The position numbers and the translations under genes are program-made. Shown one piece after another: positions 1 to 5,402 of a stretch of 8,281 nt of DNA (position 1 is its first letter; every line of letters begins with the position of its first letter). The notes under the pieces are model-generated. The model was not told the origin of the DNA, made no database searches, and saw nothing but the letters and a program-made list of their open reading frames with translations. The DNA is from Dehalococcoidia bacterium (lineage in GTDB: Bacteria; Chloroflexota; Dehalococcoidia; GIF9; AB-539-J10), in NCBI GenBank assembly GCA_030603265.1, contig JAUVYD010000051.1:1-8281 (forward strand), in the 5' to 3' direction.

Positions 1-70
1 TGTACCGGGGCGCTACCAGCTTCAGGTACTTACGTCTTTCATCTACGCTCATCCTGTCGTCGCTCGGCAT
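1..70 (-). CDS. Insertion-sequence transposase (integrase-like), N-terminal end only
   Basis: Only the first 23 codons are in the window; the gene runs off the left edge. Read on the minus strand from ATG at 70, it gives MPSDDRMSVDERRKYLKLVA followed by PRY. The pattern M-S-V/T-x-E/D-E-R-x-K-Y-L, then a basic stretch, is what I recall from the N-termini of DDE integrase-type IS transposases common in Chloroflexota and related bacteria. The exact IS family (IS481-, IS21- or similar) cannot be decided from 23 residues. A purine-rich gagggggatt sits directly before the first ATG, with short spacing; the second ATG (52) is an alternative start. The two-copy repeat just upstream, at 72-137, is the sort of sequence found at IS ends and supports the call. 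Confidence 0.65.
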   Translation of the reverse strand, partial: MPSDDRMSVDERRKYLKLVAPRY

Positions 71-71
71 A

Positions 72-137
72 ATCCCCCTCAGTAACATTCCTAACTGAGT
101 GAACCATATCCCCCTAGTAACATTTTGGATGAGTGAA
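72..137. repeat. Two-copy tandem repeat, probable IS terminal repeats
   Basis: Two imperfect copies lie 36 bp apart, at 72-103 and 108-137. Each begins atccccct, then (c)agtaacatt, and ends gagtgaa; the middle part differs between copies. They lie immediately upstream of the truncated transposase start. Repeated subterminal motifs of this kind are typical binding sites at the ends of IS21/IS481-like elements. The outer IS border is therefore probably near 137-145, but no matching second end or target-site duplication can be seen because the element leaves the window. Two copies with no uniform spacer do not make a CRISPR array. Confidence 0.6.
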
Positions 138-471
138 TGCGAGACATCGCACACGCGATGAAGGTGTGGTATGCTTGACACTCGTGAACCTCAGTGACAC
201 TCTTGCGCACTTCCGAGTCGGCCGTTCCGGTGACAAACGGCGCGAAAGAAGGCGGGCTGGCCCCGACGGAGAGACGCGTGACTACCTCAGTGTTGAGGAG
301 GCAGGACAGCGCGTTGAGCCGGCAGTCACGCGGCAGGCTGTACACCAGTGGATAAAGCGCGGAGTGAACGGCACTCAGCTTGAGGCCTTTCGTGTTGGCC
401 GCGCATACCTCGTTTCTCTTTCCTCCCTCGAGACCTTCTGCAAGGCCACCGGCAGGAAACTCAAGGAATAG
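133..471 (+). CDS. Excisionase/MerR-like helix-turn-helix DNA-binding protein
   Basis: A small protein of up to 112 residues with one recognisable domain at about residues 50-105. DYLSVEEAGQRV is the first helix and turn; TRQAVHQWIKRG is the recognition helix, followed by FRVGRAYLVSLSSLETF, the wing and last helix. This order (YLSVxEAA, then VSRQxVxxWIxxG, then xRVGRxYLI, then SELExF) is that of the excisionase/HTH_17 family, which includes phage and IS-associated regulators and DNA-bending proteins. The loop between the recognition helix and the wing (VNGTQLEA) is slightly long. The given start (GTG 133) is the longest open frame but lies inside the IS repeat, so it is doubtful. TTG 175, with GAAGG about 10 bases upstream, or GTG 184 are plausible, or the true 5' end was lost when the IS inserted. 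The basic stretch at residues 30-42 is not a known motif. Its target is unknown. Confidence 0.55.
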   Translation: MNARHRTRDEGVVCLTLVNLSDTLAHFRVGRSGDKRRERRRAGPDGETRDYLSVEEAGQRVEPAVTRQAVHQWIKRGVNGTQLEAFRVGRAYLVSLSSLETFCKATGRKLKE

Positions 472-681
472 GCTCTTCACCACAAGCACCGTCTCCTGTT
501 GCTTCCCGGCACGAGCCACACGTGACAGCTTGCCAGCACACTCGCCCCCATAGTCTGCAAGGAGCAGACGACGGCCCGCGCCATCATTTCGCTTCTCCAG
601 GCCGCCTTGCGCCCGGGATGCAGAACCGTAGAGCAGCACAGCCGCTGGCTGAGTGAACTCAATGCACTGCTTGCCATTTGA
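472..681 (+). pseudogene. Possible decayed in-frame continuation of the helix-turn-helix gene
   Basis: Past the TAG at 469-471, the same frame stays protein-like up to a TGA at 679-681, interrupted by only one further stop (TGA 523-525). The later part reads as helix-rich protein: TTARAIISLLQAALRP, then VEQHSRWLSELNALLAI at the end. Counting the 70 codons by hand gives G or C at 44, 35 and 50 of the first, second and third positions, the low-second, high-third pattern expected for a coding frame in a G+C-rich genome. No ATG or GTG start with a ribosome site precedes the second part. This could be a 3' portion of the gene lost to nonsense mutations, or chance. A minus-strand frame also runs through here but starts at TTG with no ribosome site. 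Confidence 0.25.
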
Positions 682-706
682 CAACAACGTGTGCTACAGC
701 TAGCCT
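678..706 (+). promoter_or_regulatory. Possible promoter for the GNAT gene
   Basis: A perfect TTGACA at 678-683 is followed after 17 bases by tagcct (701-706), which matches the -10 consensus at only three of six positions. It is the best candidate upstream of the acetyltransferase, but the weak -10 leaves it uncertain. Confidence 0.3.
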
Positions 707-716
707 CTACTCATGA

Positions 717-730
717 GTTGTTCGGACAAC
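717..730. repeat. Short perfect inverted repeat upstream of the GNAT gene
   Basis: GTTGT (717-721) and ACAAC (726-730) flank tcgg. It lies just downstream of the candidate promoter and 50 bases before the GTG start. It could be an operator half-site pair or a small RNA hairpin; a five-base stem can also occur by chance. Confidence 0.3.
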
Positions 731-779
731 GGTCGTCGCCGAGGGAAATGAGTGGCAGGAAGGAGGAAATGAGAAGACA

Positions 780-1415
780 GTGAGCCACGACAACATCGCT
801 CCGGCGAATCTAGTGGCACTGGACAAGAGGCATGTCAAAGCTGCTGCCGCAGTGCTGGCCCGCGCGTTCCAGGACGACCCTCTACTCGGGTATGCCTTGT
901 CCGACCGGTCCGAAATGAAGAGAGGAGATCCCTCTCCTCTTATTGAGTACATACTGAGCTACTGCATCCGGTACGGCGAAGTCCATGCCACATCCACCAA
1001 TCTGGAAGGCGTGGCTGGCTGGCTGACCTCCGACAGCTATCCCATGACACCGTGGAAAGTGATACGGTCTGTTCCGCCGTCAGTGATATTGGGTCTTAGC
1101 AGGGGTGGCGTCACCAGCAGGATGAGGAAGGCCGGCGCCTGTCTGGACGCAACGCACGCGCGTCTGGCTCCTTTCAGACACTGGTTCCTGCAGATAGTTG
1201 GCGTGGATCCCCGGTTTCAGGGAAAGGATTGCGCAGGCAGACTGCTACGGCCGATGTTCTCCCGGATAGACGAGGAGCGCCTGCCGTGCTACGTCGAGAC
1301 GCTGGACGAGAAGAACGTCCGCCTGTATGAACACTTCGGCTTTGAGTTGCTCGACGAGTCCGAAATCCCCGGGACAGGAATTTGCAGCTGGTCCATGTTG
1401 CGAAAAGCGCGATGA
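780..1415 (+). CDS. GNAT-family N-acetyltransferase
   Basis: A 211-residue protein predicted to transfer an acetyl group from acetyl-CoA to an unknown amine; cytoplasmic. The N-terminal part (about 10-40, LDKRHVKAAAAVLARAFQDDPLL) is the usual GNAT opening helix, and GVAGWL (77-82) is a core strand. Motif A is at about 138-156: LQIVGVDPRFQGKDCAGRLL, the acetyl-CoA pyrophosphate loop. Motif B follows at 171-189, with YVET, then NVRLYEHFGFE, where Asn179 and Tyr183 fit the conserved pattern. The overall form resembles the 200-residue GNATs often annotated near resistance or tailoring genes. In the R-x-x-G-x-G/A loop the last position is Asp150, an unusual change. The start is GTG 780, with AGGAGG at 761-766, 13 bases away and rather far. 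A tiny frame (ATG 748, 11 codons) ends in a GTGA overlap with this start. The gene stands alone on its strand. Confidence 0.85.
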   Translation: MSHDNIAPANLVALDKRHVKAAAAVLARAFQDDPLLGYALSDRSEMKRGDPSPLIEYILSYCIRYGEVHATSTNLEGVAGWLTSDSYPMTPWKVIRSVPPSVILGLSRGGVTSRMRKAGACLDATHARLAPFRHWFLQIVGVDPRFQGKDCAGRLLRPMFSRIDEERLPCYVETLDEKNVRLYEHFGFELLDESEIPGTGICSWSMLRKAR

Positions 1416-1569
1416 TTCACACGCCCGCGCAGGTCTGGATGGACAGTCCCCTGCCCGGAGTACCCGTCATGGTTGTTGACGAGCACACGGGTAGCCAATG
1501 GATGCGGAAGCCCTGCGCGAGTGCGGCAGATTGCTCAGGGGTCGTGCCGGGATGCTTGAGCTCCGGGGA

Positions 1570-1932
1570 CTACTCCGCGGGCGCAATCACCTTGCGGAAG
1601 CCGGCGTCCACGACGTCCGCGCAGGCGTGAGCCCACCCGTCACACCTGCACTCCGCCATCTTCAGGCGGTCATACACGGCATGGGTCTCCTGGACACTGC
1701 CCTGATCAGCTTCCTCACGGAAGCGAGTCTCCAGCGCCTTCGCCTCCCGCAGGAACGGGCAGTCCGGCAATGCAGCCTCCCCGTCCACGAGCGCGAGCCG
1801 GTAACGGCCCTCCAGCGGCTTCACGTCAGCCTTCTTGCCAAGCCCTACCACGTCGAATACCGCGGTGGCGCCCTCGGTTCCAACGCGTGCCACAAGCTGG
1901 TCCCAGAGCAATTCCTTCTGCTTTTCTTCCAT
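1570..1932 (-). CDS. Hypothetical 120-residue cysteine-containing protein
   Basis: I do not recognise this family. The start is ATG 1932, chosen because AAAGGAG lies about six bases before it; the open frame extends further upstream, but that part reads as low-quality, proline- and arginine-rich sequence. The protein is soluble-looking, with no signal peptide or membrane segment. It opens with a charged helix (MEEKQKELLWDQLVARVG), has a central part (FDVVGLGKKADVKPLEGRY) that might be a small beta unit, and a helical charged middle (FLREAKALETRFREE). It ends with a cluster, AECRCDGWAHACADV, holding Cys95, Cys97, His102 and Cys104, with Cys58 further up. The cluster could bind a metal, but the spacing matches no motif I know. 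It converges with the GNAT gene and is divergent from the small membrane protein on the right. Confidence 0.65.
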   Translation of the reverse strand: MEEKQKELLWDQLVARVGTEGATAVFDVVGLGKKADVKPLEGRYRLALVDGEAALPDCPFLREAKALETRFREEADQGSVQETHAVYDRLKMAECRCDGWAHACADVVDAGFRKVIAPAE

Positions 1933-2250
1933 GCGCTCTCCTTTCCATGTTCTGCTTCCTCCCGAACACAGCGGGCAGCGACGCGGCAAGACACGACCCA
2001 ACCGCAACGGCAAGGAAGGGAGTCGCGGCACGGTCCACAATCGAATCGCCCCGCGAGAGCATCACGGGTACAGGACCCTTCCCTATCTTCGCAGCACGCG
2101 TTCTCGGACGCGGGAGCAGCCGTCTACGCTTCCATGGTAGCACCGTAATTCCCCGTCGGGAAGCCCCCCCCCACGATAGTCCGAATTGAGCCGTATCTAA
2201 TAGACACGAGGGCTCGGAGAAGGTAGTCTGGGAGCGGGGATAGCCACACC
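1933..2250. other. Gap with no confident gene; small hairpin and C9 tract
   Basis: This stretch separates divergent genes. Long overlapping frames exist on both strands, but none has both a ribosome site and a protein-like composition. Two local features are visible. TTCCC (2149-2153) and GGGAA (2158-2162) form a small inverted repeat around cgtc, immediately followed by a run of nine C at 2164-2172. Promoters for both flanking genes should lie here, but I find no convincing -35/-10 pair. A purine-rich gggagcgggga (about 2230-2240) can serve the gene at 2251. Confidence 0.4.
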
Positions 2251-2538
2251 GTGAACAGAAAGGGGGACACAATCAAGGGACTCGCAGCTACCATTCTGCT
2301 TGGACTCCTCACCTTCGTGGTCTGGGCAGTGCTGCTGGTTCCCTTCCCTCCAAGATGGCCCGTTACGGCAGTCAACGCCGCCGGCGTCGTGGTCTGCGCA
2401 TTTCTCGCCTTCCAGACGTACAGAGTCCTCCGCAGCGCCACGTCGTGGTTCGTCGCGTTTCTCAGCACCGTCATCTTGTGGCTCATGCTCGCCCTATACG
2501 CCAGACCGTTCCTGCTTTTTCTGCTCGGCATCGCCTGA
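2251..2538 (+). CDS. Small hydrophobic membrane protein, unknown function
   Basis: A 95-residue protein, nearly all membrane. Helix 1 is about residues 9-31 (GLAATILLGLLTFVVWAVLL), helix 2 about 37-56 (PVTAVNAAGVVVCAFLAF), and helix 3, or a hairpin, about 65-94 (SWFVAFLSTVILWLMLALYA, then a second short hydrophobic stretch). A short basic N-terminus (NRKGDTIK) suggests a cytoplasmic N-end. No motif identifies a family. The start is GTG 2251, preceded by a GGAG/GGGGA purine stretch about 10-15 bases upstream. It ends 189 bases before the GntR gene, which has its own strong promoter, so it is probably a separate transcription unit. It might be a small accessory protein of the neighbouring membrane genes, but nothing proves a link. 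Confidence 0.6.
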   Translation: MNRKGDTIKGLAATILLGLLTFVVWAVLLVPFPPRWPVTAVNAAGVVVCAFLAFQTYRVLRSATSWFVAFLSTVILWLMLALYARPFLLFLLGIA

Positions 2539-2551
2539 GCCACAGCAGCTG

Positions 2552-2573
2552 GACGCCCTCCGGAGGGTGCGTC
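2552..2573 (+). terminator. GC-rich hairpin after the 95-residue membrane protein
   Basis: The palindrome CCCTCCGGAGGG (2556-2567) is extended by GACG (2552-2555) pairing with CGTC (2570-2573), with two bases bulged. It starts 14 bases after the TGA. No T-run follows, so it may be a stabilising 3' hairpin rather than a full intrinsic terminator. Confidence 0.4.
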
Positions 2574-2671
2574 GACCCGACTCTCTGCTGTCGGTAGTTG
2601 CTGCGCCCTCTCCAGGGAGCAAGACGAACCGATTCACATCTCCTTCCTCTCGGGTATCACGCCGCAAGTCC

Positions 2672-2699
2672 TTGACATCCCTGCATATTGTTATATAAT
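2672..2699 (+). promoter_or_regulatory. Consensus sigma-70-type promoter of the GntR operon
   Basis: TTGACA at 2672-2677 and TATAAT at 2694-2699 are both perfect matches, 16 bases apart. The local sequence is strikingly AT-rich against its surroundings. Transcription should start near 2706, leaving a leader of only about 20 bases before the ATG at 2728. A promoter this strong is normally held in check by a repressor, which fits the inverted repeat lying over the -10. Confidence 0.85.
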
Positions 2700-2709
2700 G
2701 CTTATAACA
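2689..2709. promoter_or_regulatory. Probable operator for the GntR repressor (7-7-7 inverted repeat)
   Basis: TGTTATA (2689-2695) and TATAACA (2703-2709) are perfect inverted arms around seven bases (taatgct). The repeat covers the whole -10 hexamer and the expected transcription start, so a bound dimer would block RNA polymerase. GntR-family repressors commonly bind such sites in their own promoter, and YtrA-type sites have GT/AC ends as seen here. That this gene's own product binds it is inference. Confidence 0.7.
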
Positions 2710-2727
2710 CTTTAACGTGCAGGCAAC

Positions 2728-3138
2728 ATGCTCATAGCGATAGACGAGAGAGACACACGCCCCATCTACCAGCAGATAGTGTCGCAGGTGAAGGAGCAGA
2801 TTCAGCGGGGCGAACTGCAGCAAGGCGATGAACTCTTGCCGGTGCGAGAGCTTGCGGACAGCCTTGGAATCAACCTCCACACCGTGCGCAACGCCTACCT
2901 CAAGCTGCGCGACCAGGGAGTCATCAACCTTCGCCTGGGCCGCAGGGCCAGGGTTGCGCGGCCGCGCCGCATACCGGCGACAGCGACGGAGGCGGACATG
3001 GCACTGGGTGGACAGCTAAGGGAGCTGGCGGCGGACGCGTTTCTGCTGGGACTTTCGGCAGATGAGTTGCACGCCCTGCTCGACCGACACCTGGCCCACG
3101 GCAGTCCGCCGGAAAGCGATTCAAAGGAGAAGAAATGA
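2728..3138 (+). CDS. GntR-family transcriptional regulator, YtrA subfamily
   Basis: A 136-residue protein with an N-terminal winged helix and only a short C-terminal part, the size and layout of the YtrA subfamily. Residues 1-36 are the family opening (RPIYQQIVSQVKEQIQRGEL, then QQGDEL). The helix-turn-helix is at about 38-62: LPVRELADSLGINLHTVRNAYLKL, followed by the wing (RDQGVINLRLGRRARV, 61-76). Residues 90-124 form two helices that in this subfamily make the dimer; there is no effector domain of the FadR/HutC type. YtrA-type regulators usually repress a nearby membrane-transport or membrane-stress operon including themselves. Here the stop overlaps the next gene's start (ATGA, 3135-3138), so regulator and membrane protein are translationally coupled. 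The ribosome site before ATG 2728 is weak (gcagg). The C-terminus is a charged tail (DSKEKK). The inducer is unknown. Confidence 0.9.
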   Translation: MLIAIDERDTRPIYQQIVSQVKEQIQRGELQQGDELLPVRELADSLGINLHTVRNAYLKLRDQGVINLRLGRRARVARPRRIPATATEADMALGGQLRELAADAFLLGLSADELHALLDRHLAHGSPPESDSKEKK

Positions 3139-4142
3139 GACCACGCCTGACTCACCCTCTCTGGATACACCTACCGGCGGTGGCTGCAGTCGCCGTGCTC
3201 TTTGGCTCACTGGCGAACGCAGGACCTCTGCCGGGCGAAGTGCCGATACATTTCGGCCCTGATGGCCAGGCCGATACTTACGGCTCGCCCATGACAGCCT
3301 TCGCGCTGTTCGCAGGGCTGTCGGTCGGCTTCCTGCTCCTCTCGGTCTGGCTCGATGAGCTGTGGGCACGCCAGGAGAGGGAGAAAACGTTCAATTTCCT
3401 CACGCTGCTCGATGAACTGGTCATCAGTGGCCTCGCAGGAATGAGCCTCGGCTACCTCCACATGATACAGCAGGGCAAGGAGGTCCTCGGGCTCCCGGCA
3501 CAGGAGTTGCTCTCCTTCACCATTCCGGTTGTGGGCGCTGCGGTGCTGCTGGAGAAGCTGCGGCCGTTCACCCCTCATGAAGAGCCAGTCGCGGCCGAGG
3601 ATACGTCCGCACTCAGGAAGGAGCTGGAGCTGCGAATGGAGAGTGGCGCGGCGCTCGTCTACTGGGAGTCACAGAATCCTGTCTACGTAAGAATCGTGGC
3701 CATCGCGGTGGCGGTGGTGATGTTCGCTGGTGCGGCCGCGAACTGGCTCGTGGAGCCCGTGATTGCCATCTTGGAAGTCGGCCTCGGCATCGTGATGGGC
3801 CTCATGTACGGCGGCTTCCGGACCACCGTCACGAGGGACGAAATAGCGGTGCGCTTCGGCATGCCCGGCATCAGGGTGCTGAAGCTAAGCGCGAGCGATG
3901 TCGTGTCGGTTGAGCTGCACGCTTTCCGGCCCCTCAAGGACTTCGGCGGCTATGGGATGCGCGGGAACAGAGAGATGAAGGCCTACTTCCTGCGAGGCGG
4001 CACGGGCGTTCTGCTGAGCACCAGCGCGGGCAAGAAGTGCCTTATCGGCTCCGACCACCCGGAGCGACTGGCGGAGGTCATCAGGGCAGTGGCTGGGCTG
4101 GGCTCTGCGCCTCCACCCCACGAACAGTGGTCCCCTACGTAG
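3135..4142 (+). CDS. DUF1648-containing membrane protein with PH-like C-terminal domain
   Basis: A 335-residue integral membrane protein, biochemical role unknown. Helix 1 is about residues 9-29. It is followed by the DUF1648 signature at 31-51: PLPGEVPIHFGPDGQADTYG, the L-P-x-x-[IV]-P-x-H-[FW] plus G-x-[AP]-D pattern shared with SdpI-type proteins. Further helices are likely at about 53-75, 95-113, 123-140, 185-205 and 208-227. A long charged loop (145-180) separates the halves. Residues 228-320 form a soluble beta-rich region resembling bacterial PH-like domains, with TVTRDEIAVRFG at its start and KKCLIGSDHPERLAEVI at its end. SdpI is the B. subtilis immunity protein whose signalling sequesters its repressor, so a link between this membrane protein and its co-encoded repressor is possible but only by analogy. 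The start is ATG 3135, with AAAGGAG upstream; it overlaps the regulator gene by four bases. Confidence 0.8.
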   Translation: MRPRLTHPLWIHLPAVAAVAVLFGSLANAGPLPGEVPIHFGPDGQADTYGSPMTAFALFAGLSVGFLLLSVWLDELWARQEREKTFNFLTLLDELVISGLAGMSLGYLHMIQQGKEVLGLPAQELLSFTIPVVGAAVLLEKLRPFTPHEEPVAAEDTSALRKELELRMESGAALVYWESQNPVYVRIVAIAVAVVMFAGAAANWLVEPVIAILEVGLGIVMGLMYGGFRTTVTRDEIAVRFGMPGIRVLKLSASDVVSVELHAFRPLKDFGGYGMRGNREMKAYFLRGGTGVLLSTSAGKKCLIGSDHPERLAEVIRAVAGLGSAPPPHEQWSPT

Positions 4143-4164
4143 CGCAAAGGCCGCGGCGATGCTC

Positions 4165-4203
4165 CTCGTCCAGACTGACGAGCGCGGCAGCTCCGGCAGC
4201 TGC
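4165..4203 (+). terminator. Two adjacent hairpins after the GntR/DUF1648 operon
   Basis: CTCGTC (4165-4170) pairs with GACGAG (4177-4182) around six bases, and GCAGCT (4187-4192) pairs with AGCTGC (4198-4203) around five. They begin 23 bases past the stop codon. Neither has a T-run behind it, so the call as a terminator rests on position and paired stems only. Confidence 0.35.
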
Positions 4204-4303
4204 GTGCAGGGCGGTCACCTGGCACCATGCGCGTGCGGGTATCGTTCAGACCTCCACGAATCTGGGCCCGGGTCGCCTCGCGGCATTCTGTGTCAACGCG
4301 GTG

Positions 4304-4471
4304 CTAGCTCAACGCCATCACTGCCAGCACGATATCGACGACGCCGATGACAAGTGCGAGCCGCCCCATGAAGCCACCCGGTGTCAGCCAGGCGAGAGGC
4401 CTCCAGCTCTTGCCGAGTCCCAGAAGCACCAGCAGTATGCCACTCACAAGGAGCATGACCGGTGTCAGCAT
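4304..4471 (-). CDS. 55-residue two-helix membrane protein
   Basis: A very small membrane protein with two predicted helices: about residues 3-20 (TPVMLLVSGILLVLLGLG) and 35-54 (MGRLALVIGVVDIVLAVMAL), joined by a loop with KSWRPLAWLTPGG. ATG 4471 was chosen over the longer open frame because AAGGGGG lies seven bases before it and a good promoter lies just upstream; the extra upstream codons read as non-membrane, non-conserved sequence. No family is recognised. Proteins of this shape can be modulators of larger membrane complexes, or stand-alone stress proteins; nothing here decides. It is convergent with the DUF1648 gene, so the two would not share a transcript. Confidence 0.6.
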   Translation of the reverse strand: MLTPVMLLVSGILLVLLGLGKSWRPLAWLTPGGFMGRLALVIGVVDIVLAVMALS

Positions 4472-4500
4472 TTGAATCCCCCTTGCACGAGACTGCGCTG

Positions 4501-4529
4501 ATTCTATGCATACACGTGCGGGAAGGCAA
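4501..4529 (-). promoter_or_regulatory. Probable promoter of the 55-residue membrane protein
   Basis: On the minus strand, TTGCCT (4529-4524) and TAGAAT (4506-4501) are separated by exactly 17 bases. Matches to consensus are four and five of six. Transcription would start near 4494, about 23 bases before the ATG. The position and spacing support the small gene being real. Confidence 0.55.
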
Positions 4530-4650
4530 TACCACGAATTGCCCCACAACTATTCTTGCCGAAGGGGGTAGCATTGCGTCAGAAGAGATGTTACCGAAAG
4601 GAGCATGAGTGGAGCGAGCGTGACAGAGCACGTGGAAGCAATTCGGCGGT

Positions 4651-4680
4651 TTGGCAGATGACAAGGACATGGGTTATCCT
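4651..4680 (+). promoter_or_regulatory. Possible promoter of the HLHHWF membrane-protein gene
   Basis: TTGGCA (4651-4656), five of six matches, and TATCCT (4675-4680), four of six, are 18 bases apart and precede ATG 4734 by about 50 bases. Plausible but not strong. Confidence 0.4.
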
Positions 4681-4733
4681 ATGTCGAGCGCGGCACTCTC
4701 CCAGTCCCATGCCGTGCGTTTCTCGTATGTAAG

Positions 4734-5267
4734 ATGGCCGGTGTGAGAAGAGAAAGCGTCCAGGCGAATCGAAGCCCGCAGCCGATTCCGGCAGAAGCCG
4801 CAGTTGGCTGCCGTACTACGACGACCACCACTGCCAGGTTCCCCTCCCTGCAGCATTTCAGGCGACTGCTGCAGTGGAAAGACGGCGGAGTGCGCAAGAA
4901 GCTTGTTCTGCTTGCCCTGCTGCCCTCGGGCATAGCCTGGGGCTATGTCTTCTACCTCAGTTGCGCCGCAGGATTTGTCATATCTCACTACTGTGGCGGA
5001 GAGGCCAGCGGCAGGCCGGGCCGGGTGAAATCAATCATCATCCCCTTGCGGAGATACGAACTTCATCTGCACCACTGGTTTCTCGCTACTGTGGCGGCCA
5101 TTAGCAGCGCGGTGCAGGGCTTCTTCCTGGTGCGTCCGGAGCTGTTCTACGGTGTTCTTGGCGGACTGGTCCTCCAGGGCATCTACTGCTACAAGGACTG
5201 GCATCGGATTGTGAAGAGGAGAGCCTTGCTCCCGGCTCTTCAGCAAGCCGATGTCGCGAACTACTGA
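4734..5267 (+). CDS. Membrane protein with HLHHWF motif, unknown function
   Basis: Up to 177 residues. The first 45 are basic and low in complexity (six threonines at about 28-33) and may not be translated; the ATG at 4734 lacks a clear ribosome site, and GTG 4890 (residue 53, VRKKLVLL) is an alternative start. A hydrophobic segment spans about 56-86 (LVLLALLPSGIAWGYVFYLS and beyond). After a basic loop comes RRYELHLHHWF (106-116), then helices at about 115-134 and 137-152, ending in QGIYCYKDWHRIVKRR. The combination of a histidine-rich HxHHW at a membrane entrance and a downstream Q-G-x-x-Y-x-D-W looks like a conserved catalytic or metal-binding arrangement. I have a sense of similar short prokaryotic proteins but cannot name the family. 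It precedes typA by 135 bases; a functional link is not evident. Confidence 0.6.
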   Translation: MAGVRRESVQANRSPQPIPAEAAVGCRTTTTTTARFPSLQHFRRLLQWKDGGVRKKLVLLALLPSGIAWGYVFYLSCAAGFVISHYCGGEASGRPGRVKSIIIPLRRYELHLHHWFLATVAAISSAVQGFFLVRPELFYGVLGGLVLQGIYCYKDWHRIVKRRALLPALQQADVANY

Positions 5268-5402
5268 GGCCCGGCGCCGAGCCCGGCCCTGTAATCCGTC
5301 CGGATTTCCGTTTGAGGCGCCGAAACACAGAACTCCTATCGTACCGATTGCCGTGAGCCAGTACAGCCCGGCCCCGATGCCGAAACCTGTTGTGGAGAAC
5401 AT

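Noticed and set aside
72..137. 36-bp spaced repeats as a CRISPR array
   Set aside because: Only two copies, poorly matched in the middle, no separate spacers, and directly attached to a transposase start.
91..687. Long minus-strand frame (198 codons) opposite the helix-turn-helix gene, with an LLYGSASR stretch resembling nucleotidyltransferases
   Set aside because: It starts at TTG with no ribosome site, lacks the following Gly-Ser and Asp-x-Asp of nucleotidyltransferases, and lies opposite a recognisable DNA-binding domain.
1826..2272. Minus-strand 148-codon frame with a hydrophobic part around 1970-2060
   Set aside because: It overlaps the better supported 120-residue gene in another frame and is arginine-rich over most of its length; there is no ribosome site at the internal ATG.
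4605..4661. Eighteen-codon frame after AAAGGAG upstream of the HLHHWF gene
   Set aside because: The ribosome site is only one base from the ATG, and the peptide has no recognisable character.
5268..5402. Minus-strand frame starting at ATG 5402 with a hydrophobic stretch like a membrane helix
   Set aside because: No ribosome site precedes it, and it runs on without a stop into the antisense of the HLHHWF gene, so it is most likely a chance frame.
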